This document shows, piece by piece, positions 1 to 8,035 of a DNA stretch of 64,000 bases. The DNA lies in the NCBI RefSeq assembly GCF_004310285.1, contig NZ_SISF01000020.1, positions 1 through 64,000 of the forward strand, given 5' to 3'. The notes beneath the pieces were generated by a model. It had not been told where the DNA came from and searched no databases. It saw only the letters and a program-made list of their open reading frames with translations. How positions within the stretch are numbered: position 1 is the stretch's first letter; the number at the start of each line of letters is the position of its first letter. The stretch comes from Agrobacterium cavarae (GTDB lineage Bacteria; Pseudomonadota; Alphaproteobacteria; Rhizobiales; Rhizobiaceae). The position numbers and the translations under genes were made by a program.

Positions 1-1
1 C

Positions 2-772
2 CCATGCTCGATCCTTCGTTGTCCTGATGGCATCGGTGGGGAACAGTTCTTCCAGCGCCATGCCATGCCCGGAACATCCAATCTTCTGGAATTTGTGACC
101 GTCTTCGGAGACAAGAAGCCCTATCTCCAAATTGACCGCGTCGAAGGACTTGCCGCCATCGCCCAGATCGGTGGGATCGAACTGCACCCGTGGAACTGCC
201 TGCCTGATCAGCCGGAAGTTCCGGGCAGGTTGGTTTTCGATCTTGATCCCGGCCCCAATGTCGAGTTTTCAGCGGTCGTCGAGGCCGCGCGCGAGATACG
301 CGACAGGCTGGAAGAACTGGGTCTTGTCAGTTTCTGCAAGACGACAGGTGGCAAGGGACTGCACGTCGTGACGCCACTCTCTGCATCCAGGGGTAAGAAG
401 CTGAGATGGGAGGAGGCGAAAGGCTTCGCGCATGACGTCTGCCAGGATATGGCGCGAGACAACCCGGATCAGTACCTCATCAAAATGGCGAAGAACCAGC
501 GGGAAGGGCGGATATTCCTAGATTACTTGCGCAACGACCGCATGGCGACGGCCGTGGCACCGCTGTCTCCGCGAGCACGTCCGGGCGCAACTGTGTCGAT
601 GCCTTTGAACTGGACGCAGGTGAGGGCTGACCTCGATCCAACACGCTTCACCGTCAGGACAGTGCCGGGTCTGCTGAAGACGAGCACTGCATGGGAGGAC
701 TACAACGAGGGCCACCGCTCCCTGGAGCAAGCCATCAAGCGACTGAACAAAGCTAGGAGGGCGTCCGCCTGA
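2..772 (+). CDS. ligD: LigD polymerase/primase domain, C-terminal part (partial at left edge)
   Basis: This is the C-terminal end of an ATP-dependent DNA ligase D or a stand-alone LigD-type polymerase (archaeo-eukaryotic primase family), which fills and extends broken DNA ends in bacterial non-homologous end joining. The frame is open to the window edge: upstream of the first Met at 65 it reads [17 protein letters not shown], which is conserved LigD polymerase sequence, so the gene begins outside. Catalytic-type motifs are visible: LVFDLDPG (metal-binding DxD-like), the [10 protein letters not shown] loop and IFLDYLRN. The last residues (LNKARR) are typical of a domain end. Two Ku genes lie convergently 7 bp downstream, the usual partner set. 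The full domain order (ligase, nuclease) cannot be judged because the 5' part is missing. Confidence 0.93.
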   Translation, partial: PCSILRCPDGIGGEQFFQRHAMPGTSNLLEFVTVFGDKKPYLQIDRVEGLAAIAQIGGIELHPWNCLPDQPEVPGRLVFDLDPGPNVEFSAVVEAAREIRDRLEELGLVSFCKTTGGKGLHVVTPLSASRGKKLRWEEAKGFAHDVCQDMARDNPDQYLIKMAKNQREGRIFLDYLRNDRMATAVAPLSPRARPGATVSMPLNWTQVRADLDPTRFTVRTVPGLLKTSTAWEDYNEGHRSLEQAIKRLNKARRASA

Positions 773-778
773 CGGCTC

Positions 779-1588
779 CTATTTCCGCCTTGTTTCTGCT
801 GCGACCGACTTCTTCAAAGCGTCCATGATGTTGATGACATTGCTCGGCTTCGAAGGTGAAGCGGGCGCCCTCGTTTTGCTTCTGGTGGGCTTCTTCTGCT
901 GTTTCTTTTTCGCCTTGATGATGTCGAGGAGACGGTCCTGCACGGGATCGACGACCATCTTCGCATCCCAGGGCTTCGTCTGCTTTTTGATCAGCTTTCG
1001 AATGAGAGGCATCATGTCGGCGTCCGGTTTTTCATCGGCTATGCTGTCGAAGTAGCTGTCCTCGTCGCGGACCTCGTCGCCATACCGCAGCGTCCACAAC
1101 ACAATTCCTTTGCCACGAGGCTCCAGCATGACAGCGCGTTCTCGGCGCGAAATCACCAATCGGGAAATTCCAACCATGTCCTGCGACGCCATGGCGTCTC
1201 TGATCACGGCGAAAGCTTCCTGCGCCACCTTTTCGCTCGGGGACAGGTAGTAGGGGGTATCGAGCCAAATCCACTCGATCGTGTCCCGTTCGGTGAACGT
1301 CGAGATGTCGATCGTGCGTGTGCTGTCGAGTGCGACATTCTCCAGTTCTTCCTCTTCCAGGATGACGTAGTCGTTCTCGCCGCGGGCATAACCCTTGACC
1401 TCGTTCTCGTCTTTCACGTCCTTGCCGGTAACGGAATCCACGTAGTGACTGACCACCCGGTTCTGGGTGACGCGGTTTAGGGTGTGGAAGCGAACCTTCT
1501 CGCTCTCCGACGTCGCCGGCATCATCTGGACCGCGCAGTTGACGAGAGAGAGCTTAAGGTGGCCTTTCCAGTAGGGGCGAACAGCCAT
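779..1588 (-). CDS. ku: Ku protein, NHEJ end-binding (copy 1)
   Basis: Bacterial Ku homodimerises as a ring on double-strand ends and recruits LigD. The 269-residue product has the typical start MAVRPYWKGHLKLSLVNCAV, the conserved RVTQNRVVSHYVD and TERDTIEWIWLDTPYYLSP blocks of the Ku beta-barrel core, and a Lys/Arg-rich C-terminal tail (about residues 225-269) of the sort that modulates DNA binding. It starts 12 bp after the stop of the second Ku gene, so the two form one leftward operon. Rhizobia commonly carry several Ku paralogues that may form distinct complexes. The family assignment is firm; which paralogue number it matches is not decided here. Confidence 0.95.
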   Translation of the reverse strand: MAVRPYWKGHLKLSLVNCAVQMMPATSESEKVRFHTLNRVTQNRVVSHYVDSVTGKDVKDENEVKGYARGENDYVILEEEELENVALDSTRTIDISTFTERDTIEWIWLDTPYYLSPSEKVAQEAFAVIRDAMASQDMVGISRLVISRRERAVMLEPRGKGIVLWTLRYGDEVRDEDSYFDSIADEKPDADMMPLIRKLIKKQTKPWDAKMVVDPVQDRLLDIIKAKKKQQKKPTRSKTRAPASPSKPSNVINIMDALKKSVAAETRRK

Positions 1589-1600
1589 GCCGGTTTCCTC

Positions 1601-2497
1601 TTAACTTGCGCGGCGGCTGGGTGCCGCGGTGGCTTTTGCCTTGCCGGCAGCGTTCTTGGTTCTTGAACGGCTCGCGCCGGCATTGGCGTTGGCAGCGGTC
1701 CGGCTGGATTTGGACTTCTTGGCGCCGAGACCCGCGCTTTCGCGCAACGCCTGTAGTAAATCAACCGCTTTCGCCGCAGGGGCAGCCTTCTTCTTCGGCA
1801 GCGAACGGCCTTCGATCTTGGCTTTGACGAGTTCCGTCACCGCTTCTTCATATCTGTCGTCGAAGGAGCTGGCATCGAAGATGCCCTTCTTCTTCTCGAT
1901 GATCAGCTCGGCGATCTCGAGCAGTTCCGGATCGCTCTTGATGTCCGGCTGTTCTTCGAACGCTTCCTGCGATGACCGAACCTCGTAGTCGAAGTTGAGA
2001 GTGGAAGCGATAAGGCCATTGCCGTGAGGACGAATAAGCACGGTTCGCAGGCGGCGGAACAGCACCGTACGTGCAATCGCCGCGACCTTGGCCTTCTTCA
2101 TGCCCTCGCGAAGCAGGATGTAGGCTTCCGTGCCCATCTTGTCCGGCGTCAGATAGTAAGGCTTGTCGAAGTAAACGGTGTCGATCTCGGAGCACGGAAT
2201 GAAGGACTCGATCGCCAGGGTCTTGTCGCTTTCCGGGACTGCGGCGGCGACCTCCTCTGGTTCGAGGACGATGTAGTGTCCATTCTCCGTCTCGTAGCCT
2301 TTGACCTGGTCGTCCTTCTCGACCGGATCTCCCGTCTCGCTATCGATGAACTCTCGCCTGACCCGGTTCCCCGTCGCCCTATTGATCGTGTTGAAAGCGA
2401 TGCGCTCCGAAGCTGACGCCGCGGTGTAAAGCGCAACGGGGCACGACACCTCTCCGAATTTGATGAAGCCTTTCCAATTCGCTCTCGGGGAACCCAT
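1601..2497 (-). CDS. ku: Ku protein, NHEJ end-binding (copy 2)
   Basis: Second Ku homologue, first gene of the leftward Ku pair. The start at 2497 (MGSPRANWKGFIKFGEVSCP) was chosen because it matches the family N terminus and has AGGAG ten bases upstream; the open frame runs on to 2644 but that extension does not look like Ku. The 298-residue protein carries the Ku core (YFDKPYYLTPDKMG) and a long basic, Ala/Lys/Arg-rich tail from about residue 240, longer than in the neighbouring copy. It shares only scattered identity with copy 1, so the pair is not a recent duplication. An imperfect EcfG-type promoter lies 36-61 bp upstream of the start. Confidence 0.95.
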   Translation of the reverse strand: MGSPRANWKGFIKFGEVSCPVALYTAASASERIAFNTINRATGNRVRREFIDSETGDPVEKDDQVKGYETENGHYIVLEPEEVAAAVPESDKTLAIESFIPCSEIDTVYFDKPYYLTPDKMGTEAYILLREGMKKAKVAAIARTVLFRRLRTVLIRPHGNGLIASTLNFDYEVRSSQEAFEEQPDIKSDPELLEIAELIIEKKKGIFDASSFDDRYEEAVTELVKAKIEGRSLPKKKAAPAAKAVDLLQALRESAGLGAKKSKSSRTAANANAGASRSRTKNAAGKAKATAAPSRRAS

Positions 2498-2532
2498 GGC
2501 ACGCGTACTCCTGACACAACCGACGCGATTCA

Positions 2533-2558
2533 AACCGAATTGTCGCGCGAATCGTTCC
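2533..2558 (-). promoter_or_regulatory. Possible EcfG/RpoE2-type promoter of the Ku operon
   Basis: On the minus strand GGAAC is followed after 17 bases by GGTT, one base from the alphaproteobacterial general-stress consensus GGAAC-N16/17-CGTT. It lies just upstream of the first Ku gene. One mismatch in the -10 element keeps this tentative. Confidence 0.4.
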
Positions 2559-2699
2559 GGGCAAAATGAATCGTTTTTCAATGACTTAGCGAGGCGCGCA
2601 CGCTCGTTATGCGAGTCTCGCCTATGGTGCTGATTCGAATGCATCTTTCGGGCGCGCAGCGCGTTTGCCTTTGCAACCTATTCAAAAAGGAGGTCTTTG

Positions 2700-2876
2700 A
2701 TGACCAAGCGAGAACTGATCGATACCGGCACCGACAAGCGTTATGTTCGCCGCGACGAAGACGGGAAGTTCAAGGAGAGCGTGGACGTCTCCCGCTCGCT
2801 TTCAGCCGACGCGCGCCATGACGCGAAGCACGATACGAAATCAGGCGAGGGGGACAAGGGCGACCGCAAACGCTGA
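2700..2876 (+). CDS. Small charged hypothetical protein (58 aa)
   Basis: A 58-codon gene with a strong Shine-Dalgarno (AAGGAGG, seven bases before the ATG). The product is very hydrophilic: it begins MTKRELIDTG, has the RYVRRDEDGKFKES motif and ends in a Lys/Asp/Gly-rich, probably disordered tail. There is no signal peptide or membrane segment. It ends eight bases before the exonuclease III gene and is probably co-transcribed with it. Similar short proteins of unknown function are common next to rhizobial stress and DNA-repair genes; I do not recognise a named family. Confidence 0.7.
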   Translation: MTKRELIDTGTDKRYVRRDEDGKFKESVDVSRSLSADARHDAKHDTKSGEGDKGDRKR

Positions 2877-2884
2877 CCGCATAG

Positions 2885-3685
2885 GTGAAGATCGCCACTT
2901 TCAACGTCAATGGCATCAATGGTCGCCTCGCCGTCCTCCTTCGTTGGCTTGAAGAGGCGAGACCGGACGTGGTCTGCCTTCAAGAGCTTAAAGCGCCCTC
3001 CAACAGGTTTCCTCGCAAGGAGTTGGAGCGCGTCGGCTATGGCGCGACTTGGCACGGCCAGAAATCGTGGAACGGCGTCGCCATCCTCGCGAGAGGTCAG
3101 GAGCCGCTGGAAACGAGACGGGGGCTGCCTGGCGGCGAGGACGACGACCAGAGCCGTTACATTGAAGCCGTTATCGATGGGATTGTCGTCTGCTGTCTGT
3201 ACTTGCCACACGGCAATCCTGTCCCAGGCCCGAAGTTCCAATACAAGCTGGAATGGTTCCGGCGACTGCATTCCTACGCGGCCGAGCTTTTGGAGCTCGG
3301 GGTGCCTGTCGCGCTCGTGGGCGATTTCAACGTCATGCCAACCGACCTCGACGTCTACAAACCGGAGCGCTGGATCGACGACGCACTGTTTCGGCCAGAT
3401 GTGAAGAAAGCCTATGCCGATCTAGTGGCCCAAGGCTGGACGGATGCACTGCGGCACCTCCATCCAGACGACCGCATCTACACGTTTTGGGCATACTTCC
3501 GAAATGCATTCGCACGCAACGCCGGCCTCCGGATCGACCACTTTTTGCTCAGCCCGGATCTCGCCGACAAACTTGTAAGAGCCCAGGTCGATAAGCATGT
3601 CCGGGGCTGGGAGCACGCCAGCGATCACGCGCCGGTTTGGATAGAACTGATTGAGAAGACAGCAAAACAAAGGAGAGAAAAATGA
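2885..3685 (+). CDS. xth: Exodeoxyribonuclease III (AP endonuclease family)
   Basis: Endonuclease/exonuclease/phosphatase-fold enzyme of the XthA group, acting on abasic sites and 3' ends in base-excision repair. Start is GTG at 2885. Visible family motifs in order: FNVNGINGR (metal-binding Asn), CLQELKAP (catalytic Glu), GVAILARG, the tyrosine motif CCLYLPHGNP, VGDFNVMP (Asp/Asn pair), RIDHFLLSP and the C-terminal SDHAPVWIEL (Asp-His). Length 266 aa is usual for the family. It overlaps the next gene by four bases (ATGA), so the small ORF downstream is translationally coupled. Its placement beside Ku/LigD adds to a DNA-repair neighbourhood. Confidence 0.95.
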   Translation: MKIATFNVNGINGRLAVLLRWLEEARPDVVCLQELKAPSNRFPRKELERVGYGATWHGQKSWNGVAILARGQEPLETRRGLPGGEDDDQSRYIEAVIDGIVVCCLYLPHGNPVPGPKFQYKLEWFRRLHSYAAELLELGVPVALVGDFNVMPTDLDVYKPERWIDDALFRPDVKKAYADLVAQGWTDALRHLHPDDRIYTFWAYFRNAFARNAGLRIDHFLLSPDLADKLVRAQVDKHVRGWEHASDHAPVWIELIEKTAKQRREK

Positions 3686-3906
3686 CCGACGATTGGAAGC
3701 GCGACGTTCGTACCAGGCTCGAGGAATTGGTTGATGGCCTCGTGGTGAACGGCGTCAGTTACGAGGACGCCTGCAGCATGATTGTGGTGGAGGTCAACGC
3801 CCTAATGGTGGCCCACGAAGACGACCCGGATCCCGCTGACGATGAAGCCGTTGATGAGCCGGCCAATGACTGGCCGGCGGCGGAAGAAAGACGATCTGTC
3901 GAATAG
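3682..3906 (+). CDS. Small acidic hypothetical protein
   Basis: A 74-residue product overlapping the exonuclease III stop by four bases. Residues 1-45 look helical (MTDDWKRDVRTRLEELVDGL, then YEDACSMIVVEVNALMVAHE); residues 46-74 are a very acidic tail rich in Asp, Glu and Pro. There is no secretion signal or known motif. The coupling to xth suggests a role in the same stress or repair response, but function is unknown. Confidence 0.7.
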   Translation: MTDDWKRDVRTRLEELVDGLVVNGVSYEDACSMIVVEVNALMVAHEDDPDPADDEAVDEPANDWPAAEERRSVE

Positions 3907-3910
3907 AACG

Positions 3911-3948
3911 TGAGGCGACCCCTCACCAATCTCCTTGAGGGGCCGCTC
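3911..3948. terminator. Hairpin between convergent genes, possible bidirectional terminator
   Basis: Arms GCGACCCCTCA and TGAGGGGCCGC (one A-C mismatch) enclose a ten-base loop, in the 47-bp gap between the rightward small gene and the leftward SDR gene. No clear T-tract follows on either strand. Confidence 0.55.
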
Positions 3949-3953
3949 GATGC

Positions 3954-4715
3954 TTACTGGGGCGGCTGACCATTGGACGCAGACATGCCGCCATCCACAG
4001 GCAGGTTGACCCCAGTCACGAACCGGGCGTCGTCGCTTGCGAGGAATGCGATCACGGCCGCAACGTCTTCGGGCTCGCCGGGTCCTTCAAGTGCGAACCG
4101 TTCGTTAAACTTCGCAATCAGCTTGTCGTCGTCCATCATGTCTTCGGTCATGCCTGTTCGTGTCAGGCTTGGGCACACCGCATTTACCCTGACGCCGTCT
4201 TCCCCGTGGTCCATAGCCATAGCCCGCGTAAGATTGGTCACTGCACCCTTGGCGGCGTTGTAGGCGGCCATGCCCCAGTCGCCGCCCATGCCGGACACCG
4301 AGCTGACGTTGACAATCGAGCCGCGCGACGCCTTCAGATGTGGGATCGCCGCACGACTGGCATAGAAGACGCCATCCACATCCGTTGCCATCACTCTACG
4401 CCAGTCGTCTGTCGTCAGGGTGCCGACATCGCCCTCGGCGACGACACCAGCATTGTTGACGAGAACGTCCAAGCGTCCGAACTTCTCGACGGTACGAGAA
4501 ATCAGGTCCTTTACCTCGTCCTCATTCGAAACGTCCGCCTCGGCGATCATAAATTGATCATCACGGAAAGGCTTGGCGACGTCTTCGAGCTTCGACTTCG
4601 TGCGACCGACCAGTGTCACGATAGCGCCTTCCTCGAGGAAACGCTCTGCCGTCGCCTTACCTATTCCTGAGCCTGCGCCAGTCACGACGACAACCTTGTC
4701 TGCAAATCGCTGCAT
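3954..4715 (-). CDS. SDR family oxidoreductase (classical, glucose dehydrogenase-like)
   Basis: Classical short-chain dehydrogenase/reductase. Start at 4715 (MQRFADKVVVVTGAG) is preceded by AAGGAG; the frame upstream to 4922 is not SDR-like. The NAD(P) motif TGAGSGIG is at residues 12-19, NNAG lies near residue 88, the catalytic Ser is in VNVSSVSG, and the YxxxK motif is AYNAAKGAV. The C terminus has PVDGGMSAS as usual. The 253-aa length is standard. A perfect GGAAC-N17-CGTT promoter stands 38-63 bp upstream, so I infer control by the general stress sigma factor. The substrate cannot be told from sequence. Confidence 0.9.
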   Translation of the reverse strand: MQRFADKVVVVTGAGSGIGKATAERFLEEGAIVTLVGRTKSKLEDVAKPFRDDQFMIAEADVSNEDEVKDLISRTVEKFGRLDVLVNNAGVVAEGDVGTLTTDDWRRVMATDVDGVFYASRAAIPHLKASRGSIVNVSSVSGMGGDWGMAAYNAAKGAVTNLTRAMAMDHGEDGVRVNAVCPSLTRTGMTEDMMDDDKLIAKFNERFALEGPGEPEDVAAVIAFLASDDARFVTGVNLPVDGGMSASNGQPPQ

Positions 4716-4752
4716 TGAAATCTCCTTGAGTGCGCAGTGGTGCATCCGCTCG

Positions 4753-4778
4753 AACGGGAGATATGCGGGGGTTGTTCC
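4753..4778 (-). promoter_or_regulatory. EcfG/RpoE2-type general-stress promoter of the SDR gene
   Basis: Minus strand reads GGAAC, 17 bases, CGTT: an exact match to the alphaproteobacterial EcfG consensus, about 40 bp before the SDR start. Confidence 0.7.
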
Positions 4779-4851
4779 CGATCCATGGGCTCGGCCGTTT
4801 CGAGGGACCATGACCATAACGAGAATGTCAGTGCCGGTTTGGCAGCGAAGC

Positions 4852-4876
4852 GGAACGAACATTCGGAGTGCAGGTT
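4852..4876 (+). promoter_or_regulatory. Possible EcfG-type promoter of the secreted hydrolase
   Basis: GGAAC, 16 bases, GGTT, with one mismatch to CGTT, ending 24 bp before the hydrolase start. Weaker than the divergent SDR promoter. Confidence 0.4.
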
Positions 4877-4900
4877 GATTGGATGTAACAGGAAAGCCCC

Positions 4901-5698
4901 ATGACGCCGTCACATCTTGCAACCCTATTCTCTCTTTTCATCATCCTTGTCGGCGCGATCTCCCTCGTCGCGAAGCCGGATCTAGCGTTTGCTGCAGACA
5001 GAGGAGGCAAACTCGTGTCTCAAGCGGTCGACCCTGCCGCAAAGCCTTTGCAAATTGTGCAGGCGGAACGCACCCAGAAACAAACCGCCTCTCAAAAAGG
5101 AAGGGTTCGCGCCGATCACCTGGTGATCCTGTTCCACGGGATCCGAGGACGTGGGTCCGTTATGCAAGCGGTGGGAAATTCCTGGCAGGCGACGCTTCCG
5201 GACACGGCATTCGTCGCGCCGGACGCGCCGTTTCCACATAGGTCAGGCGGTCTTCAGTGGTTCGCCGTCGATGACCAGATCATGCGTCCTGAGCGGATCG
5301 ACGCAGCGCGTCGAGCGTTCGACGGCGTGGTCTCCGAGATCATCAAACGGGAAGGGTTCGAAAACGCGCTCGGTCGGGTGGCCTTCGTCGGGGTCTCGCA
5401 AGGCGCCATCATGGCGCTGGATGCGGTTGCTTCGGGTCGTTGGAAGGTAGGATCTCTCGTCACCTTCGCCGGACTGTTGCCGTTGCCGCCGACTTCGTCT
5501 TCTGTCGAAACGGAAATCTTTATGATGCATGGTTCTGCGGACAGGACCATACCATCCGCTGCGACGACGACTGCGGCGAACCAACTCAAAGCAGCGGGGT
5601 TTGCCGTGACGTCAAAGATCTATCCAAGCGTCGGACACACGATCTCTTCGGAAGAAGCCCGAGATGCCGCGATCTTTCTTCGCGACCGTTTCAAATAG
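4901..5698 (+). CDS. Exported alpha/beta hydrolase (carboxylesterase/phospholipase type)
   Basis: A 265-residue serine hydrolase with an N-terminal signal peptide (hydrophobic stretch about residues 8-25, likely cleavage after LAFA near residue 31). Features of the Abhydrolase_2/YpfH group: oxyanion strand LVILFHGIRG, the APDAPFPHRSGG substrate loop, nucleophile elbow GVSQGA, acid residue in MHGSADRTIP and His in SVGHTIS. It is probably a periplasmic esterase; substrate unknown. It is divergent from the stress-type SDR and may share stress control. Confidence 0.85.
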   Translation: MTPSHLATLFSLFIILVGAISLVAKPDLAFAADRGGKLVSQAVDPAAKPLQIVQAERTQKQTASQKGRVRADHLVILFHGIRGRGSVMQAVGNSWQATLPDTAFVAPDAPFPHRSGGLQWFAVDDQIMRPERIDAARRAFDGVVSEIIKREGFENALGRVAFVGVSQGAIMALDAVASGRWKVGSLVTFAGLLPLPPTSSSVETEIFMMHGSADRTIPSAATTTAANQLKAAGFAVTSKIYPSVGHTISSEEARDAAIFLRDRFK

Positions 5699-5862
5699 GC
5701 GCTGACAAAAAGGGGGCGTGCAAGGTCCCTTTTGGAAGTGCGCTGCCGAAAAGCGCGGTATCTATACGAGGCGTCCTTCATCGCACCACGCTCACCGCTT
5801 GAGCTTTCCTGATCATGTTGTAACCATGGCTTCGGCCAATTACGGCCAAGGAGGATTCCGGA

Positions 5863-6051
5863 ATGTGGAAGTCAGTTTTGATTGTCGCCGCCCTCGCGAC
5901 TTTTGCCGCTGCGCCGGCGAGCGCTGAGCAGTGCCGCGACGCGAAAGGCAAGTTCGTCAAATGCGAGACGACAAAGAAGAAGGTTCAGTGCAAGGATGAG
6001 AAAGGCAAGTTCGCGAAGTGCGGCACCGCCGGCGCCACGCCTGTGAACTGA
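5863..6051 (+). CDS. Small secreted protein with two Cys-flanked repeats
   Basis: A 62-residue protein preceded by AAGGAGG. Residues 1-21 are a clear signal peptide ending APASAEQ. The mature part has two similar units, CRDAKGKFVKC and CKDEKGKFAKC, each with a Cys at both ends, which would suit paired disulfides in the periplasm. Small proteins of this repeat style occur widely in rhizobia without assigned function. Confidence 0.75.
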   Translation: MWKSVLIVAALATFAAAPASAEQCRDAKGKFVKCETTKKKVQCKDEKGKFAKCGTAGATPVN

Positions 6052-6095
6052 GCCGAAATGGGGGTGGCGGCCTTCATTCGGGCTGCCATCAGCCT

Positions 6096-6290
6096 CTAGG
6101 GATTGCCGCCAGCCTCACCTTCGTCGTTTAGATCCAGGACCGGTAGATAGGCGTTTTGCTCTAACCATTCTCTGACAATAACCCGCAGCATCTCTTCACG
6201 GCTGCATCCGAGTTCTTGGGCGACGCTGCGTACGGCTTCTTCGATGTCGTCGCCCAACGTTGGGGCGGGAGAGGGGAAAGAAATCCTCAT
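6096..6290 (-). CDS. Small ribbon-helix-helix-like hypothetical protein
   Basis: 64 residues from the Met at 6290 (MRISFPSPAPTLGDDIEE). The segment SVAQELGCSREEMLRVIVREWLEQ resembles the helix-turn-helix half of a ribbon-helix-helix protein, with a following hydrophilic tail ending GEAGGNP. No partner toxin is adjacent. The ribosome site is weak, so the start is uncertain; a longer frame goes up to 6344. The function as DNA-binding protein is only suggested. Confidence 0.6.
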   Translation of the reverse strand: MRISFPSPAPTLGDDIEEAVRSVAQELGCSREEMLRVIVREWLEQNAYLPVLDLNDEGEAGGNP

Positions 6291-6291
6291 C

Positions 6292-6483
6292 CTAGTAGCC
6301 GCCTGGACGCAGCGACGCCGCACGACGGCCGCAAAGACTCCCATCGGCGGCTAGATCGGACGGCGAGTAGCAGTTGCCAGGATACCTTATGGGACGCTGA
6401 GTGGCGGTGCACGCCGCCATCAGACAAGAGATGAGAAAAGCCCCACGGATCGAAAAAGAACCGTTTGCATGTGGTGCTCCCAA
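6292..6483 (-). CDS. Possible small lipoprotein (63 aa)
   Basis: A frame starting with TTG at 6483, preceded by AGGA, encodes a basic/hydrophobic leader ending in the lipobox-like LMAAC and a Cys-containing mature part with PGNCYSPSDLAADGSLCG and GRRAASLRPGGY. The DGSxCGxRAAS pattern resembles small cysteine-containing exported proteins of rhizobia. No ATG is present and the leader is short, so this stays tentative. It stops just before the next leftward gene. Confidence 0.4.
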   Translation of the reverse strand: MGAPHANGSFSIRGAFLISCLMAACTATQRPIRYPGNCYSPSDLAADGSLCGRRAASLRPGGY

Positions 6484-6595
6484 TAATCCTAGAGAGAACA
6501 GCCTTGTTTGGGAGCCTATCACAAAAGGACGCCACCCGGTGCTGGCCTTGCCCAGCGCCGGGTGGGGCCCGCTTGTTCCAGCGGGCCCAAACATA

Positions 6596-6931
6596 TTACC
6601 AGCGATCCCGGTAGTCGTATCCGCCTCTTCGCCATTCACGCTCGCGTTCCCAAGCCCTCCGCTCGTGCCACTCCCGCCTTGCTTGGCGTTCTCGCCACTC
6701 GCGGCGCGCTTCCCAATCCCCGCGACCACCCCACTCGCGTTCGTAGCGCGGCGGGCCGTTTGGCCTGCAGAAGCCACGCGGCGACAGATGGTATCCACGA
6801 CCGCAAGCATAGTCGACCGCCTGGATGTCAGTAGTATCCCTCGCCAAAGGTTGCGCCAGGGGCATCGCATTTGCGCTTGCTCCCATCAGCCCGCTTATCA
6901 GCAGCGCCGCGCCTAGAACTATATTGCGCAT
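6596..6931 (-). CDS. GCG_CRPN-type small secreted protein with Arg/Trp/Glu-rich repeats
   Basis: Start at ATG 6931, with AGGAG eight bases upstream (a GTG at 6940 is also in frame). A signal peptide (IVLGAALLISGLMGASANA) is followed by the signature CGRGYHLSPRGFCRPN near residue 45, as in proteins annotated as GCG_CRPN prefix domain. The C-terminal half is a low-complexity tail of REWRER/REWHER-like units ending in RGGYDYRDRW. These are common, uncharacterised exported proteins of Rhizobiales. Confidence 0.8.
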   Translation of the reverse strand: MRNIVLGAALLISGLMGASANAMPLAQPLARDTTDIQAVDYACGRGYHLSPRGFCRPNGPPRYEREWGGRGDWEARREWRERQARREWHERRAWEREREWRRGGYDYRDRW

Positions 6932-7051
6932 TTCAATCACTCCTCGTTTGATGAGGCAGGCGATTTAGCTCTCGGTCTCGTGAATGGCGCCTGAATGAAT
7001 AGTGATGGTTTTGTGGCGTGAGCGCGCGTCTATCTGGGAGCGAGCTTTGCG

Positions 7052-7288
7052 TTACTCAAGCCGCATGACCGATTTCAAGGGAATTTCAGCGATTAACACG
7101 CCATCGCTTCGTACCACTTCAAATACAGCGCCATCTACAACCTCATCCCTCAGAATCTTTTCTGCGAGCATTTCTCGCGCTGCCTGGGCAGCTTCGCTCC
7201 GTGCCTGTTCATCGTTGGACAACATCGCCCCTTCCGTATCAGCAGAGTAGTCACCGGCTTCTCGGATATGAAAAAAATAGAGCGGCAT
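7052..7288 (-). CDS. DUF6894 family protein
   Basis: A 78-residue protein of the rhizobial DUF6894 type: N-terminal PLYFFHIREAG strand, then D..G..L.. and EARSEAAQAAREMLAEKIL-like helix, and a C-terminal hydrophobic strand VLIAEIPLKSV. It has no signal peptide and is usually present in many copies per genome. A perfect EcfG promoter (7321-7345) lies 33 bp upstream, so stress induction is likely. Molecular function is unknown. Confidence 0.85.
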   Translation of the reverse strand: MPLYFFHIREAGDYSADTEGAMLSNDEQARSEAAQAAREMLAEKILRDEVVDGAVFEVVRSDGVLIAEIPLKSVMRLE

Positions 7289-7320
7289 ATGACGACGTCC
7301 TCCTGCGTTGGTCCAAGTCG

Positions 7321-7345
7321 AACGGCAGGCGAGAATGATGGTTCC
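7321..7345 (-). promoter_or_regulatory. EcfG/RpoE2-type promoter of the DUF6894 gene
   Basis: Minus strand GGAAC, 16 bases, CGTT: exact consensus, 33 bp before the start codon. Confidence 0.7.
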
Positions 7346-7372
7346 GAGTTCGCTCCTATTGGCATTTTTGGT

Positions 7373-8032
7373 TCACAATAGCGTTCCTTGCGGCGCCGCT
7401 TCCTCAACAGGCAAAAGTATCAAGCGTTCTTCGGGTAAGGGTCGCTGCAACGCTTTCGCCTCTTCCCATGGTGCGTTCATCCAAACGTCTACTTCCTCAC
7501 GTGTTGTCAGTATGACCGGCATTGCCTTTGGATGGATCGGCTTGACGATGTCGTTAGGCTCGCAGGTCAGGAAGCCGAAGAGCTCGTGGCGACCGTCGCG
7601 TGGGTTCTTCATCGATCCACGTACGCCATGCCATTCGGTCCAGATGCCGGCGAAGAAGGCCAGAGGCTCACTGTCATCGATCGCGAACCATCGCTTCGTC
7701 TTCCTGGGCTTGGTGTCTTCCCACTCGCAGAACCGAGTCCACGGAACCATGCAGCGGCTTTCGGGTCTCAGCCATCGGCGCCAGTGAGGCGAAGTAACGT
7801 TGCGAATGTTGGTGACGCCCGTATCATGCCGATCGCCAAGAATGTTTGGCGGCGTCGGCATGCCCCAAGTGAGCCCGACGAGTTCGCGCGCACCATCGCG
7901 CTTGCGGATGACTGGGGCAGGGCGGTCTGGGTAGACTTCCACAACCGGCTCAAGGTTCAGCCGTTCGCTCATCGCGCCGGCGATGTCTCGCATGGCTTCC
8001 TGATTAGTTCTGACCTGATAGAGATTGCACAT
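7373..8032 (-). CDS. SOS response-associated peptidase / abasic-site DNA-protein crosslinker (SRAP, YedK/HMCES family)
   Basis: SRAP proteins shield abasic sites in single-stranded DNA by a thiazolidine bond from Cys2. The sequence starts MCNLY, exposing Cys2 after Met removal. Other conserved residues are seen: TNIRN (Asn), RFCEWED (catalytic Glu), and [12 protein letters not shown] (active-site His). The 219-aa length fits. It is the last gene of a leftward set (8471 to 7373) headed by a perfect LexA box at 8545-8559, consistent with its known SOS link in other bacteria. Confidence 0.92.
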   Translation of the reverse strand: MCNLYQVRTNQEAMRDIAGAMSERLNLEPVVEVYPDRPAPVIRKRDGARELVGLTWGMPTPPNILGDRHDTGVTNIRNVTSPHWRRWLRPESRCMVPWTRFCEWEDTKPRKTKRWFAIDDSEPLAFFAGIWTEWHGVRGSMKNPRDGRHELFGFLTCEPNDIVKPIHPKAMPVILTTREEVDVWMNAPWEEAKALQRPLPEERLILLPVEEAAPQGTLL

Positions 8033-8035
8033 GTG

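Noticed and set aside
6292..6870. Long leftward open frame of 192 codons
   Set aside because: Most of it is antiphase to the GCG_CRPN gene and Gly/Thr-rich; only the last 63 codons show lipoprotein-like features and were kept separately.
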